Positions 46,153-54,927 of a DNA stretch of 64,000 nt are shown here, piece after piece. Position 1 is the stretch's first letter. The number at the start of each line of letters is the position of its first letter. This DNA comes from Leptospiraceae bacterium (GTDB lineage Bacteria > Spirochaetota > Leptospiria > Leptospirales > Leptospiraceae): contig JACKPB010000010.1 of NCBI GenBank assembly GCA_024233875.1, forward strand, positions 62,001-126,000, given 5' to 3'. The notes under the pieces were generated by a model. That model was not told where the DNA came from. It did not search any database and saw only the letters and a list, made by a program, of their open reading frames with translations. The position numbers and the translations under genes were made by a program.

Positions 46153-46689
46153 ATGTGTTTCCTATTGTTCTTTATAAATTTTGTAAAGAATTCAAATTTC
46201 TCTGGTTCTTTTTGTAGAAATCAAAGCCAAATCTTCATTCCTATCCAAATTGAAAAATTTTCATTCAAAAGATAAGATGCAAATCAGGAGAAAAGGTTGC
46301 AAAAAAATAGTAAAAAAATTTAAAAAATTGGAATGAAATTCCCCGTAAAAACTAACATTTCCCATAAAAAACCCAGCTGAAAAGTTATGAGACATAATAT
46401 AATTTACAGTCCATTCCTAATTCCTTCCCTTGAAAAGTCCAAATTCAATGATTTGAGTCGAGTTTTACTGAGAATCTCTATGAATGAGTGAATATTCCTG
46501 AAAATGACTAGAAAACTCTGAAAGCAGTCTACTAAAATCCATTACCGGGATATTTACATGAGATGTACTCTTCCCTTTCTGAAGATGCCCTTAGGTCGGG
46601 GTGTTTCATCCTGTCATGAAACCCAAAGTAGAGGGTCAAAGAAGATTCGTATCCTATAGAACCCCTTTCCCGATTAAGGCAATACATTT
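46153..46689. other. Intergenic region between panB and the desaturase gene
   Basis: A 537-base stretch with both neighbours on the minus strand. It carries the repeat copy C (46471-46515), an A-rich segment around 46300, and a hairpin GTTTCAT ... ATGAAAC (46603-46609 and 46616-46622) of uncertain role just after panB. The desaturase promoter must be in its left half. No gene was recognised. Confidence 0.5.
46471..46515 (+). repeat. Dispersed intergenic repeat, copy C
   Basis: The 3' half of the repeat family: TGAATGAG (46481-46488) is shared with copy B, and TGAAAATGACTAGAAAA (46499-46515) is identical in both. The 5' half is more diverged. It sits between the desaturase gene and panB, both minus. 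Confidence 0.55.
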
Positions 46690-47487
46690 CTAGAAACTAT
46701 TTTCCTCATTTGGAAAGGTCTCTGTTTCTACATCACGTTTGTATTGCTTCATACTTTCTAAAATAGTTTGATATAGATTCATATATTTCTTCAAGAACTT
46801 GGGTGTAAACTCCGGATTCATTCCGAGCAAATCATAGAGAACCAGAACCTGTCCATCTACATACTTTCCGGCACCGATTCCAATCGTGGGGATTTGGAGT
46901 TGTGTGGTGATTTCTTTGGCAACGTTTGCCGGTACCATTTCTAAAACCACAGAAAATGCACCTGCAGCTTCCAGATTCAATGCATCACGGATGAGCTTTT
47001 CCTGATCTTCCTTGGATTTTCCCTGGACTTTATATCCACCGAGGACATGAAACGATTGAGGGGTGAGACCGAGATGTCCCATAACGGGTATTCCTATTTC
47101 TCTGAGTCTGTGTATTACACTTAGATTGAAATCGGATGCACCTTCGAGTTTGACAGCATCTGCGGAAGTTTCTTTCATGATACGTCCTGCAGAGGAAATG
47201 GCGTCACCAACACTCGAATGGTAGCTCATGAATGGCAAATCACTGATAATGGGAATGTCTTTCGCTCCCCGTCTCACCATATTGGTATGGTAAATGATCT
47301 CATCCAGCGTAACGGGAAGTGTAGATTCTCTTCCCTGAACAACCATTCCGAGAGAATCTCCCACCAATACACAGTCCAATTCGGCGTGGGCTATGATCCT
47401 GGCAAAACTGGCATCATAACAGGTAACCATAGAAATCTTTTGAGAAGACTGCTTTTTCTTAAGAAAGGTTTGTGTAATCGTTGACAC
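46690..47487 (-). CDS. panB: 3-methyl-2-oxobutanoate hydroxymethyltransferase
   Basis: First step of pantothenate synthesis: adds a hydroxymethyl group to ketoisovalerate. The 265-residue sequence has the PanB motifs ISMVTCYDASFARI, VLVGDSLGMVVQG, LPFMSYH, AVKLEGA, GIPVMGHLGLTPQS and the C-terminal IGIGAGKYVDGQVLVLYDLLG. Length is normal. It overlaps folK by 29 bases at the start, and the run from the DnaC-like gene through folK to panB is tightly packed, so one transcript is likely. Confidence 0.95.
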   Translation of the reverse strand: MSTITQTFLKKKQSSQKISMVTCYDASFARIIAHAELDCVLVGDSLGMVVQGRESTLPVTLDEIIYHTNMVRRGAKDIPIISDLPFMSYHSSVGDAISSAGRIMKETSADAVKLEGASDFNLSVIHRLREIGIPVMGHLGLTPQSFHVLGGYKVQGKSKEDQEKLIRDALNLEAAGAFSVVLEMVPANVAKEITTQLQIPTIGIGAGKYVDGQVLVLYDLLGMNPEFTPKFLKKYMNLYQTILESMKQYKRDVETETFPNEENSF

Positions 47488-47929
47488 GCGCTACCTCCGA
47501 AAAATACCTTATGACATCAAATTCATTCAGGGAAACTAAAAGCAATCGAATATAATCTCTCGAATGCAAAGAATGGTGCGGGAGTTCCAATCGCTCAGAT
47601 TTCATCTTTTGGATCCCATAGATAAGGATATCGATGTCGATTTCTCTCGGTCCTTTGGAAAATGTTTTTTTTCGACCCACCCGAGCTTCTATTTCCTGCA
47701 TGGAGTCCAATAATTCTATAGGTGAAAGATCGGTAGAGATTTTGAGAAGGCAATTGAGGAAATAGGGTTGGGTCTCTACTTCCAGAGGTTTGGTTTCAAT
47801 GATTTCAGATTCTTTAAGGATTTGAATTCCCTCAGTTTCGTTTATGGAGCGTATAGCGCTGCGAATGTATTCATCCCGTTTGCCCAAATTGCTCCCCAGA
47901 GCCAAGAAACATATGGTCGTTGGTTTCAT
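47459..47929 (-). CDS. folK: 6-hydroxymethyl-7,8-dihydropterin pyrophosphokinase
   Basis: The 156-residue protein starts with CFLALGSNLGKRDEYI, the FolK opening, and contains VETQPYFLNCLLKI and the GPREIDIDILIYG catalytic segment with its metal-binding Asp residues, and LPHHSLHSRDYI. It transfers pyrophosphate from ATP in folate synthesis. The start at 47929 is chosen because the family N-terminus begins there and the stop of the upstream gene overlaps it (TAATG); a longer frame to 47962 is unlikely. It overlaps panB by 29 bases. Confidence 0.93.
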   Translation of the reverse strand: MKPTTICFLALGSNLGKRDEYIRSAIRSINETEGIQILKESEIIETKPLEVETQPYFLNCLLKISTDLSPIELLDSMQEIEARVGRKKTFSKGPREIDIDILIYGIQKMKSERLELPHHSLHSRDYIRLLLVSLNEFDVIRYFSEVARVNDYTNLS

Positions 47930-48783
47930 TATTTCAAATGATTCAACCGGTAGTCCGGACATTCTAATTTGATTTCTTTGGTCATCTCATAGAGTCGGGA
48001 ATAGACCCTCCCCACACCTTTTTCTTTCCAATCAATCAACGGTTGATTGGAAGTCAACAAAGTGAGCTTCTGACGTTCATATCTGGCATCGATTAGATCA
48101 TAGAGTTTGGCATTTGCCCATTCGGTATCTTTTTGAACACCAAAGTCATCTATTACTAAAACTTCTACTTCATTGAATTCTTTTTCAATATTCTTTTCCT
48201 GCCCGTAGGAATCCGAGTCTTTTTGATAAGTGTCTCTTAGAGCATTCAGGAAGTCTTTGGTGATTTTCGCATAACGGCAATTGATTCTATATCGGAATAT
48301 CAATTCATTTAGTATCACACAGGCCAGAAGAGTCTTCCCGGTTCCGGGGGCTCCCGTAAGATACATTCCCTGTGGAATTCTACCTGTACGTGTGTAATTT
48401 TCTGCTAAATCTCTAGCCCAATCATGAGCCGCAAGAAGAGTCAGGGAGTCTTTTCCGCTTATATCCACAGAAGAAAGAAACTTGTATTGATATTTGGGGG
48501 GTATATTCGCTTTTAGGATCATCCTTTCGAGCTCGGCTTTTAGCTTTCTGGATTGATTGCAGTAGCAGGGTAGCATTCGATTGACTTCCGCGTCATAAAC
48601 CAGATAAGGCGGCTTGCCTGAGGAAGGACAGATGAAGCAATGCTCCCGAACACAGAGGCAGATGGAAAGTCCGGGAGTTCTGGAGTTTTCAACGATCTCA
48701 TCCAATACGATTCCGGTTCCGCCGCACTCTTCACAGTTCGGCATACCCGTTTTTTCATGAGGGATGATCTCTCCGAGTTTCAT
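47929..48783 (-). CDS. DnaC/IstB-like AAA ATPase with N-terminal zinc-binding cysteines
   Basis: The 284-residue protein has an N-terminal cysteine-rich segment (Cys17, 20, 42, 44, 49, 52, 73, 75; CEECGGTG at 17-24) that can form two zinc sites, and a C-terminal ATPase with Walker A GAPGTGKT (144-151) and Walker B VLVIDDFG (208-215), as in DnaC/DnaI/IstB helicase loaders. The family loads replicative helicase or acts with transposases; there is no transposase near, so a role as helicase loader is more likely. It lies three bases after secA and overlaps folK by one base. Confidence 0.8.
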   Translation of the reverse strand: MKLGEIIPHEKTGMPNCEECGGTGIVLDEIVENSRTPGLSICLCVREHCFICPSSGKPPYLVYDAEVNRMLPCYCNQSRKLKAELERMILKANIPPKYQYKFLSSVDISGKDSLTLLAAHDWARDLAENYTRTGRIPQGMYLTGAPGTGKTLLACVILNELIFRYRINCRYAKITKDFLNALRDTYQKDSDSYGQEKNIEKEFNEVEVLVIDDFGVQKDTEWANAKLYDLIDARYERQKLTLLTSNQPLIDWKEKGVGRVYSRLYEMTKEIKLECPDYRLNHLK

Positions 48784-48785
48784 AG

Positions 48786-51521
48786 CTAACGGTTCTTTCT
48801 GCGTCCGGATTTTCTTTTGGAAGCTCCTCCGGCACTTTGTGATACGCCGGAACCTTTCTTTCTACTGGATTGATCTGAAAGTGCTCTTCCCGATCCCTGA
48901 GAAAAAATATCTATGTCAGTAGATTCAACTCCAACCTGAACGTAATCTTTCTTGTTTGAAGATTTTCTTTTCTCTTCATTCTGTACTTCTACTTTCATTA
49001 GGAAGTTAATGATTTCGTTTTTGAAATTGTCTACCATTTGATCAAAGATCTTAAATCCCTGAATCTTGTATTCAGTAAGTGGATTCTTTTCTCCATAACC
49101 TACAGTCCAGATTCCATCCCTCAAATGATCCATTACATAGAGATGTTCTTTCCATCTATGATCGAGGATTTCGAGGATAATGTCTCTTTCCAGGTATTTC
49201 CAAATCTCGCCTACCCTGTCTTTTTTGGAATTATAGATTTCCAGAAGTTTGGATGTGAGACTATCGAGGAGTTCTTCCTGAGCCTTGGGGGATTTTTTAA
49301 ATTCAGATTTGTCAACTTTGAGATCTGAGCCCGTAATCGTTCCCAACCATTCATTGATACCATCCAGATGCCAGGCTTCGGGGTTGTTGCTATCACAATG
49401 AATGAGAATCTGCACTTCTAAGATCTCCTCTATCCATTGCTTAACGACTTCGGATACATTGAAATTGTCATCGAGGACTTCATTTCTCAATTGATAGATG
49501 AACATTCTTTGTTTGTTCATTACATCATCATATTCCAAAAGATGCTTTCTTATATCAAAGTTATGACCTTCTACACGTTTTTGAGATCTGGCGATAGCGT
49601 TGGAAACCATTTTGTGTTCGATCTCCTGACCTTCTTCCATCCCCATTCTTTTCATGAGCCCGGAAATTCGATCTGTTCCGAAGATTCTCATCAGGTCATC
49701 TTCCAGAGAAAGATAAAAGCGGCTCGATCCCGGATCACCCTGTCTTCCTGCCCGTCCTCTCAGCTGATTGTCAATACGTCTGGACTCATGACGTTCCGTT
49801 CCGAGAATATGCAGACCACCCACTCTCAAAACTTCTTCGTGCTGTTCTCTCCAGAGAATCGCAGAATTTAGAATTTCTTTTGCACGTTTGCCTTTCTTGT
49901 CTGAAAGAGTGGATAGGAAACTTTCGGCTTCTTCAAATAACTCTTTTCGAATGAGAAGTTTGAATTTTTCGACATCTTCGTCCGTACTCTCCCATTTTTC
50001 CATCTCTTCTTTGTATCGCGGACTTCCACCGAGAACGATGTCGGTTCCCCGACCGGCCATATTGGTAGCGATAGTAATGGCTCCCGGTTTTCCCGCGTTG
50101 GCTATGATGTCTGCTTCTCTTTCGTGTTGTTTGGCATTTAAGACACTGTGCTGAAGATAGGCGGCTTTGAGTCGATTGGATATGTATTCGGATTTTTCAA
50201 TTGAGATCGTACCTACGAGAACGGGTTGTTTGTTTTTCGCACATTCTTTGATCTCATTCACGATAGCATCATACTTTTCTTTTTCTGTACGGTAGACGCG
50301 ATCCGGATGATCTAGACGTTTCATTGGTATGTTGGGAGGTATTACTATGACATCCAATTTGTAGATCTTTGCAAATTCTTCTGCTTCTGTATCTGCTGTT
50401 CCTGTCATACCGGAGAGTTTGTCATAGATACGGAAGAAATTTTGAAACGTGATGGAGGCAAGAGTTTGAGTTTCTTTGGCAATGGGAACATTTTCTTTGG
50501 CTTCGAGAGCTTGATGCAATCCATCGGAATATCTCCGTCCCTGCATCATACGTCCGGTGAACTCATCCACTATGATAACTTCTCCATCCTGAACTACATA
50601 GTCCACATCTCTTTGAAATATCTTATGGGCTTTCAGGGATTGATGAACGTGGTGAACCAGTTCGACATTTTCCGGAGCATAGAGATTGTCTACATTCAGA
50701 AGTCGCTCAACGTGCATGACCCCGTCTTCAGTAAGAAGTACATTCTTGGCTTTTTCATCGATTTCAAAGTCTATTTTGTCTTCGAGTTTAGGAATGATAG
50801 CGTCGATTTTTAGATATTTGTCGGTTGTGTCATCTGTAGGACCCGAAATGATAAGGGGAGTTCTCGCCTCATCGATCAATATGGAATCCACCTCATCTAC
50901 GATGGCAAAGTTGTGATACTTCTGAACCTTATGGTCCTTGTGAGTTACCATATTGTCCCGCAGATAATCGAAGCCGTACTCATTATTGGTTCCATAGGTG
51001 ATGTCACAACCGTAGGCTTCCTGCCTTTCTTCGTGATCCATGTCGTGCTGGATGATCCCGACTGAAACCTTCAAAAAATCATAGATCGGTTTCATCCAGG
51101 TAGCATCCCGTCTGGCCAGATAGTCGTTGACGGTGACTACATGAACTCCCTTTCCACTCAGGGAATTGAGATAGATAGCAAGGGTGGATGTAAGAGTTTT
51201 TCCTTCACCTGTCTTCATCTCGGCTATATTTCCCCAGTGAAGGGCAATACCACCCATGAGCTGGACATCGTAGTGTCTGAGTCCCATGGTTCGCACAGAA
51301 GCTTCCCGAACAGCGGCAAATGCTTCCGGAAGTATGGAATCCAAACTTTCTCCTTTGGAAATTCGATCCCGGAATTTTTGGGTCATCCCGGAGAGCTCTT
51401 CATCACTCAGTTTTTTGAATTCAGGTTCCAGGGAATTGATATTGGCGACGATCGGGGATAATTTCTTCATATCCCGTTCATTTTTGCTTCCAAAGATTAA
51501 ATTGAGTATTTTTTGAACCAT
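48786..51521 (-). CDS. secA: Protein translocase ATPase SecA
   Basis: The SecA motor drives unfolded proteins through SecYEG. The 911-residue protein has all main features: the first nucleotide-binding domain (EMKTGEGKTLTSTL, VVTVNDYLARRDA, IVDEVDSILIDEARTPL), the preprotein-binding region, and the second lobe (ATNMAGRGTDIVLGG, RGRAGRQGDPGSSRF). The C-terminus ends in a basic linker (KRKSGRRKNR) and has no CxC-x8-CH/CC zinc tail, so SecB or ribosome contacts through that tail are absent. Length and order are otherwise standard. Not split or duplicated here. The gene is followed by the DnaC-like gene. Confidence 0.97.
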   Translation of the reverse strand: MVQKILNLIFGSKNERDMKKLSPIVANINSLEPEFKKLSDEELSGMTQKFRDRISKGESLDSILPEAFAAVREASVRTMGLRHYDVQLMGGIALHWGNIAEMKTGEGKTLTSTLAIYLNSLSGKGVHVVTVNDYLARRDATWMKPIYDFLKVSVGIIQHDMDHEERQEAYGCDITYGTNNEYGFDYLRDNMVTHKDHKVQKYHNFAIVDEVDSILIDEARTPLIISGPTDDTTDKYLKIDAIIPKLEDKIDFEIDEKAKNVLLTEDGVMHVERLLNVDNLYAPENVELVHHVHQSLKAHKIFQRDVDYVVQDGEVIIVDEFTGRMMQGRRYSDGLHQALEAKENVPIAKETQTLASITFQNFFRIYDKLSGMTGTADTEAEEFAKIYKLDVIVIPPNIPMKRLDHPDRVYRTEKEKYDAIVNEIKECAKNKQPVLVGTISIEKSEYISNRLKAAYLQHSVLNAKQHEREADIIANAGKPGAITIATNMAGRGTDIVLGGSPRYKEEMEKWESTDEDVEKFKLLIRKELFEEAESFLSTLSDKKGKRAKEILNSAILWREQHEEVLRVGGLHILGTERHESRRIDNQLRGRAGRQGDPGSSRFYLSLEDDLMRIFGTDRISGLMKRMGMEEGQEIEHKMVSNAIARSQKRVEGHNFDIRKHLLEYDDVMNKQRMFIYQLRNEVLDDNFNVSEVVKQWIEEILEVQILIHCDSNNPEAWHLDGINEWLGTITGSDLKVDKSEFKKSPKAQEELLDSLTSKLLEIYNSKKDRVGEIWKYLERDIILEILDHRWKEHLYVMDHLRDGIWTVGYGEKNPLTEYKIQGFKIFDQMVDNFKNEIINFLMKVEVQNEEKRKSSNKKDYVQVGVESTDIDIFSQGSGRALSDQSSRKKGSGVSQSAGGASKRKSGRRKNR

Positions 51522-51530
51522 TTTTTTCCC

Positions 51531-52220
51531 TTACTTATTTGCATTATTTTGGTATTGAATGATATTGTTCAAGATTTTGTATCCGAATTTTTGCATTTCT
51601 TTCAGCTCTTCAGATTTCGATTCTGAGAGGACAGGTCCCAGTTCCGGAAATCTGGACTTCCAATTTTTCAGGATCATTTCTGTGATTTCTATATGAAACT
51701 GAATTCCTATAGCCCTACCATCAATTGCGAACATTTGAGACGGGTAGAGATCTGATTGTGCCAGATGATCAGATCCTTCGGGTAGATCAAATGTATCTCC
51801 ATGAAAATGGAAAACTGTGATATCCCTGGAATCCAGACCTTCAAAAAATGGATGATTTCCAAGTAGTTCCACCTTTCCCCAGCCGAGTTCCTGACCCTTC
51901 TCTCCTTTCTTTACTTTTGACCCCAGAGAATCGGCAATCAATTGAGCTCCGAGGCAGATTCCGATAATTTTTTTGCCAATGGAGAATGCATTTTGAATCA
52001 GGTTTCTGTAAGGATTAAAGAATTTGAAAAGTTCCGGATCATGCACGGATTGAGGTCCGCCCATGAATAGAAACAAGGAATACTGAAGATGGGCATTGGG
52101 AAGAAGATCGATGTTCTTGTAGGCATCATGATAGGATAGAGAATATCCATTCTCCCTGAGGAGATCGGCTAAAATCCCCGGTCCCTCTACATCTGCAAAT
52201 CGAATCACCAGTGCTCTCAT
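51531..52220 (-). CDS. Class I glutamine amidotransferase (GuaA-like domain protein)
   Basis: The 229-residue protein has a complete class I glutaminase triad: Cys89 in GICLGAQ, and His176 and Glu178 in GIQFHIE. The LFMGGPQSV segment is the oxyanion-loop region of the GMP-synthase-like amidotransferases. It lacks a synthetase domain, as with the stand-alone family often annotated as GMP synthase-like. The acceptor of the ammonia is unknown. It overlaps the lipoprotein gene by four bases and lies nine bases before secA. Confidence 0.82.
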   Translation of the reverse strand: MRALVIRFADVEGPGILADLLRENGYSLSYHDAYKNIDLLPNAHLQYSLFLFMGGPQSVHDPELFKFFNPYRNLIQNAFSIGKKIIGICLGAQLIADSLGSKVKKGEKGQELGWGKVELLGNHPFFEGLDSRDITVFHFHGDTFDLPEGSDHLAQSDLYPSQMFAIDGRAIGIQFHIEITEMILKNWKSRFPELGPVLSESKSEELKEMQKFGYKILNNIIQYQNNANK

Positions 52221-52888
52221 CTTGAACGTACCTGCCTTAAAAAGAATTGAATTTTAGGATCTCTTTCCATCTCAGAAATTTCTTTTTTATCCGAAATACT
52301 TCCTATAAAATTGTAATAAAGGGATAGGGGAGATGTGCGAAAGAGAAGAGTTTCCGGGGTTCCGGTGATGAGTCCTGTCTCGGGTTCCACAGAAAACGGA
52401 GGTCTCATTACAAGAATGGGGAGTTCTATCCCTCTTTCCTCAGCTTCTTTCTTCATAATGGGGGCTACTTCTTTGAAAAGAGCTTCAAACTCCTTTCCTT
52501 CCGGATCCTGTGAAATTCCGTTGGGATCCACTGCCATGTAGAGTTCGCCGTAACCTTTTTCAATCATGACTCTGCGTAGGTAATTTAGAGTAGGAATCTC
52601 ACCGAAACAGGGGATGCAGGTAGGTGAGTAGACGTTCACTGCCAATCTGGGAACTTTTAGATCTGAAAAATGAACTTCTTCCCCGGTGACTAGTCTTCCT
52701 GAGAAATCCTTTACAAAAAAATTGGACTCTTTCTTTGTTTTGCAGTTGAGAAGGAAAGTGCCGAGAAGAAGGATACTCAAAGTTTTTATGAAAATAAATG
52801 CATAACGTCCCGGACGTCTTGTCCTGGAGATTTGGGACGAAATTTTCTGAGAGGATAGGGTTTGGGAGTCAGGATTCAAAAGTTTCAT
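52217..52888 (-). CDS. Thioredoxin-fold lipoprotein (TlpA/AhpC-like)
   Basis: The 223-residue protein has an N-terminal basic region, a hydrophobic helix (about 31-47) and a lipobox-like LLNC (Cys49), suggesting a lipoprotein. A thioredoxin fold follows with Cys91-x2-Cys94 in YSPTCIPCFGEIP, a CIPC active site of the TlpA/resA kind. It probably reduces disulphides in the periplasm. The pre-helix part is long and unusual for a signal peptide. It is the first gene of the minus run and overlaps the amidotransferase by four bases. Confidence 0.72.
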   Translation of the reverse strand: MKLLNPDSQTLSSQKISSQISRTRRPGRYAFIFIKTLSILLLGTFLLNCKTKKESNFFVKDFSGRLVTGEEVHFSDLKVPRLAVNVYSPTCIPCFGEIPTLNYLRRVMIEKGYGELYMAVDPNGISQDPEGKEFEALFKEVAPIMKKEAEERGIELPILVMRPPFSVEPETGLITGTPETLLFRTSPLSLYYNFIGSISDKKEISEMERDPKIQFFLRQVRSR

Positions 52889-53096
52889 TTTTCAACTTCC
52901 TACCATTCCGAATTCTAGGGGATTACATGCAAGTAAAGATTGAAACGAGAGTGTGAAAATTTATTGTAATCTATTGGAAGAATTGAAATATGGCAATATT
53001 GAGTAATTCTTTTCAGGAAGTCAGTTGATCATATCTTGCCTTTCATACAAAATCTTTATCCTGAACTTCGCATTGCCTTTTGGGGGAAACTAGATC

Positions 53097-53567
53097 ATGT
53101 CCAATCTAAATAATGAATTCGATGTATTAAGAGTAGTTGAATTAGCCAGAATCAAAAAATATGAGATCACATCAGCAGGTTTTGCGTTATTGGATAAGAT
53201 TGATAACCTGGACACTCTGCCCAAAAAGCTCAAAAATCGCAAACCGGCTGTTCAGGCGCTCTATTCCATTTCTGAAGACCTGGTGAAGTTTGACTACTTC
53301 ACGGCAGAGCAAAGAGCTCAACTTCTCAAAGAAGCCAATATGTCCGATGCTCCTCATAAATTCAAAAGTCTTTTCAATAGCAGCCATGCACCCGTTGCCG
53401 AAGAAGACACTGAAGAAGATGAGATTCCTGAAGAAGAACCCAAGACTGTCTATACTGATGAGGATTCCGATGGTTTCGAAGAGACATCGATAGATGACAG
53501 TGATGAATTTTCGGATGATTTCGATGATGACAGTGATTCCGACGATTTCGAAGAAGAACAGGAATGA
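53097..53567 (+). CDS. RNA polymerase omega-like protein with acidic tail
   Basis: The first 100 of 156 residues read like RpoZ: ELARIKKYEITSAGFALLDKI and KNRKPAVQALYSISEDLVKFDY, which fit the omega pattern of an early helix and K-P-x-V-x-A-L-x-x-I-A-x-x. The remaining 56 residues are a highly acidic tail of Asp, Glu and Ser, not seen in ordinary omega. If omega, it would help assemble RNA polymerase. The match is by pattern only, so this is tentative. GGGGGAA precedes the ATG by about eight bases. It is 11 bases before the Maf-like gene. Confidence 0.45.
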   Translation: MSNLNNEFDVLRVVELARIKKYEITSAGFALLDKIDNLDTLPKKLKNRKPAVQALYSISEDLVKFDYFTAEQRAQLLKEANMSDAPHKFKSLFNSSHAPVAEEDTEEDEIPEEEPKTVYTDEDSDGFEETSIDDSDEFSDDFDDDSDSDDFEEEQE

Positions 53568-53578
53568 TTCAATAGCCT

Positions 53579-53860
53579 TTGCCTTTCGTTTTCTCACCCT
53601 GTAAAGATGGCTCCCCGAATTGCAAGACTGAAGATGGGGAGTTCCTACACTCACACTACAATCCACAAAAAGAAGCCAAACGTTTTCTAGAAAGTCAGGT
53701 ATCCAATTGGGAATCCAATCTGTTTTTTTTAGGTGGAGGATTTCTCTATCATCCCGAATCCCTCCTGGAATTTCCTGTTCTTCCCAAATCCGTCGTCGTT
53801 TGGGAGCCTGAGATTGATTTGCAGAAATTTCCCTATTTAAAAAAAAAATTCCTGAACTAG
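53579..53860 (+). CDS. Maf/DUF115-like protein, 5' part, frameshifted at a run of A
   Basis: The 93 residues match the beginning of the Maf/DUF115 family (SHYNPQKEAKRFLESQ, LFFLGGGFLYHPESLLEF, SVVVWEPE). The frame reaches a run of ten A at 53839-53848 and stops soon after at 53860. The rest of the family sequence continues in another frame (see next). With eleven A the frames join, giving 449 residues. Family knowledge: these proteins are linked to flagellin glycosylation or sialic acid-like sugars. The TTG start at 53579 lies 11 bases after the omega-like gene. Confidence 0.6.
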   Translation: MPFVFSPCKDGSPNCKTEDGEFLHSHYNPQKEAKRFLESQVSNWESNLFFLGGGFLYHPESLLEFPVLPKSVVVWEPEIDLQKFPYLKKKFLN

Positions 53861-53883
53861 AGTCAGATTTCCGGTCGAGGGGT

Positions 53884-54927
53884 GTGGAGTTCCTACATTA
53901 TTTCGGGGAGTCTGCCGCCCGACTGCCCGAGCTTCCGTTTCAAGTTCTGGCAATTCCCTATTACAGGAAGAAATTTGCCCGAGACCTTTCCGAAATCTTA
54001 AAACCGGAAACCAAACTGGATCAAAACACAGATTCTCATTTTCACAGACTCTGGTTGCGAAATTATCTTATCAATCTGAATCTCTTTTTCAAAAATCCAA
54101 AGAGTCGGGTCCTAACCGCAAAAAGCTTGGAAATAAAATCACCTATCGTCTTCACCGGCGCCTCTCCCGGTCTGGAACGCGATATGGAGACTCTTAAGAA
54201 TCTGCGAAACTCTATCTTCCTTCTGGCTTCGGATTCGTCTCTCGGTTTTCTTTTGAAAAATAATCTTCCACCGGATGCCATTCTTTCTTTGGACCCGGGT
54301 CGGGGAACTGCATTTCATTTTTCAGATCGTATTCCTGAGACGATTCCCATCCTGACCTGGGCGGGAGGCAGTCGTAGAATCTTTGAATTGCCCAATCCCA
54401 AGGTTCTCTTCTTCACTTCCTATCCCTTAGATCAATGGCTTTCGGCTCAAGTAATGAATTCAGAATCCTATCTGGAAAATCCGGGTAGAAATATCGCATC
54501 CCTAGCAGTTTCGATCTCTGAGTTTCTGGGAGTCAGCCAACTTTTTTTTAGTGGAGTCTCGTTTCTTTCAGAAGGCGGAAAGACCCATTGCCGGGGGACG
54601 GGATATGAGTCTTATTTTCTACCCCAGACCGATCGCTTTCATCCCCTGGATTCTTATGTTCCGGTCACTTATCGAGGAAAACTCTCCTCAAAGAACGAAA
54701 TTGCTAAAAAAGCCATCCAGAGTTCCCGATATGGCTGGAAAACTTTAGACCAGCTTGAAGTTAGGGGTGAGGTTGAGTTTCGATGGAATCTCGAATCGGA
54801 CAATCGGGGGAAAGAGAGTCTTTGGACATCCACTCTGATCTCCGGAAAATGGAAGCAGTTTCTGGACAGCAGAATGGAGCAAATTTTCAAAAACTCGGAA
54901 GATCTATTTGCGAGATTAAGATTTTGA
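53884..54927 (+). CDS. Maf/DUF115-like protein (MptE-like domain), 3' part
   Basis: Holds the core of the family domain, SPIVFTGASPGLERDMETL, DAILSLDPGRGTAFHF, NPKVLFFTSYP, LFFSGVSFLSEGGKTHCRGT. The open frame truly begins inside the A run and reads through IPELESDFRSRG upstream of the GTG at 53884, so the GTG is an internal codon. It is on the same strand and in phase with the 5' part only after a one-base change. The C-terminus overlaps the convergent GMC oxidoreductase by 12 bases. Confidence 0.65.
   Translation: MEFLHYFGESAARLPELPFQVLAIPYYRKKFARDLSEILKPETKLDQNTDSHFHRLWLRNYLINLNLFFKNPKSRVLTAKSLEIKSPIVFTGASPGLERDMETLKNLRNSIFLLASDSSLGFLLKNNLPPDAILSLDPGRGTAFHFSDRIPETIPILTWAGGSRRIFELPNPKVLFFTSYPLDQWLSAQVMNSESYLENPGRNIASLAVSISEFLGVSQLFFSGVSFLSEGGKTHCRGTGYESYFLPQTDRFHPLDSYVPVTYRGKLSSKNEIAKKAIQSSRYGWKTLDQLEVRGEVEFRWNLESDNRGKESLWTSTLISGKWKQFLDSRMEQIFKNSEDLFARLRF

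Noticed and set aside
46603..46622. Hairpin GTTTCAT/ATGAAAC after panB
   Set aside because: A clean 7-base stem, but no T run on either strand and some distance after the panB stop, so I do not call it a terminator.
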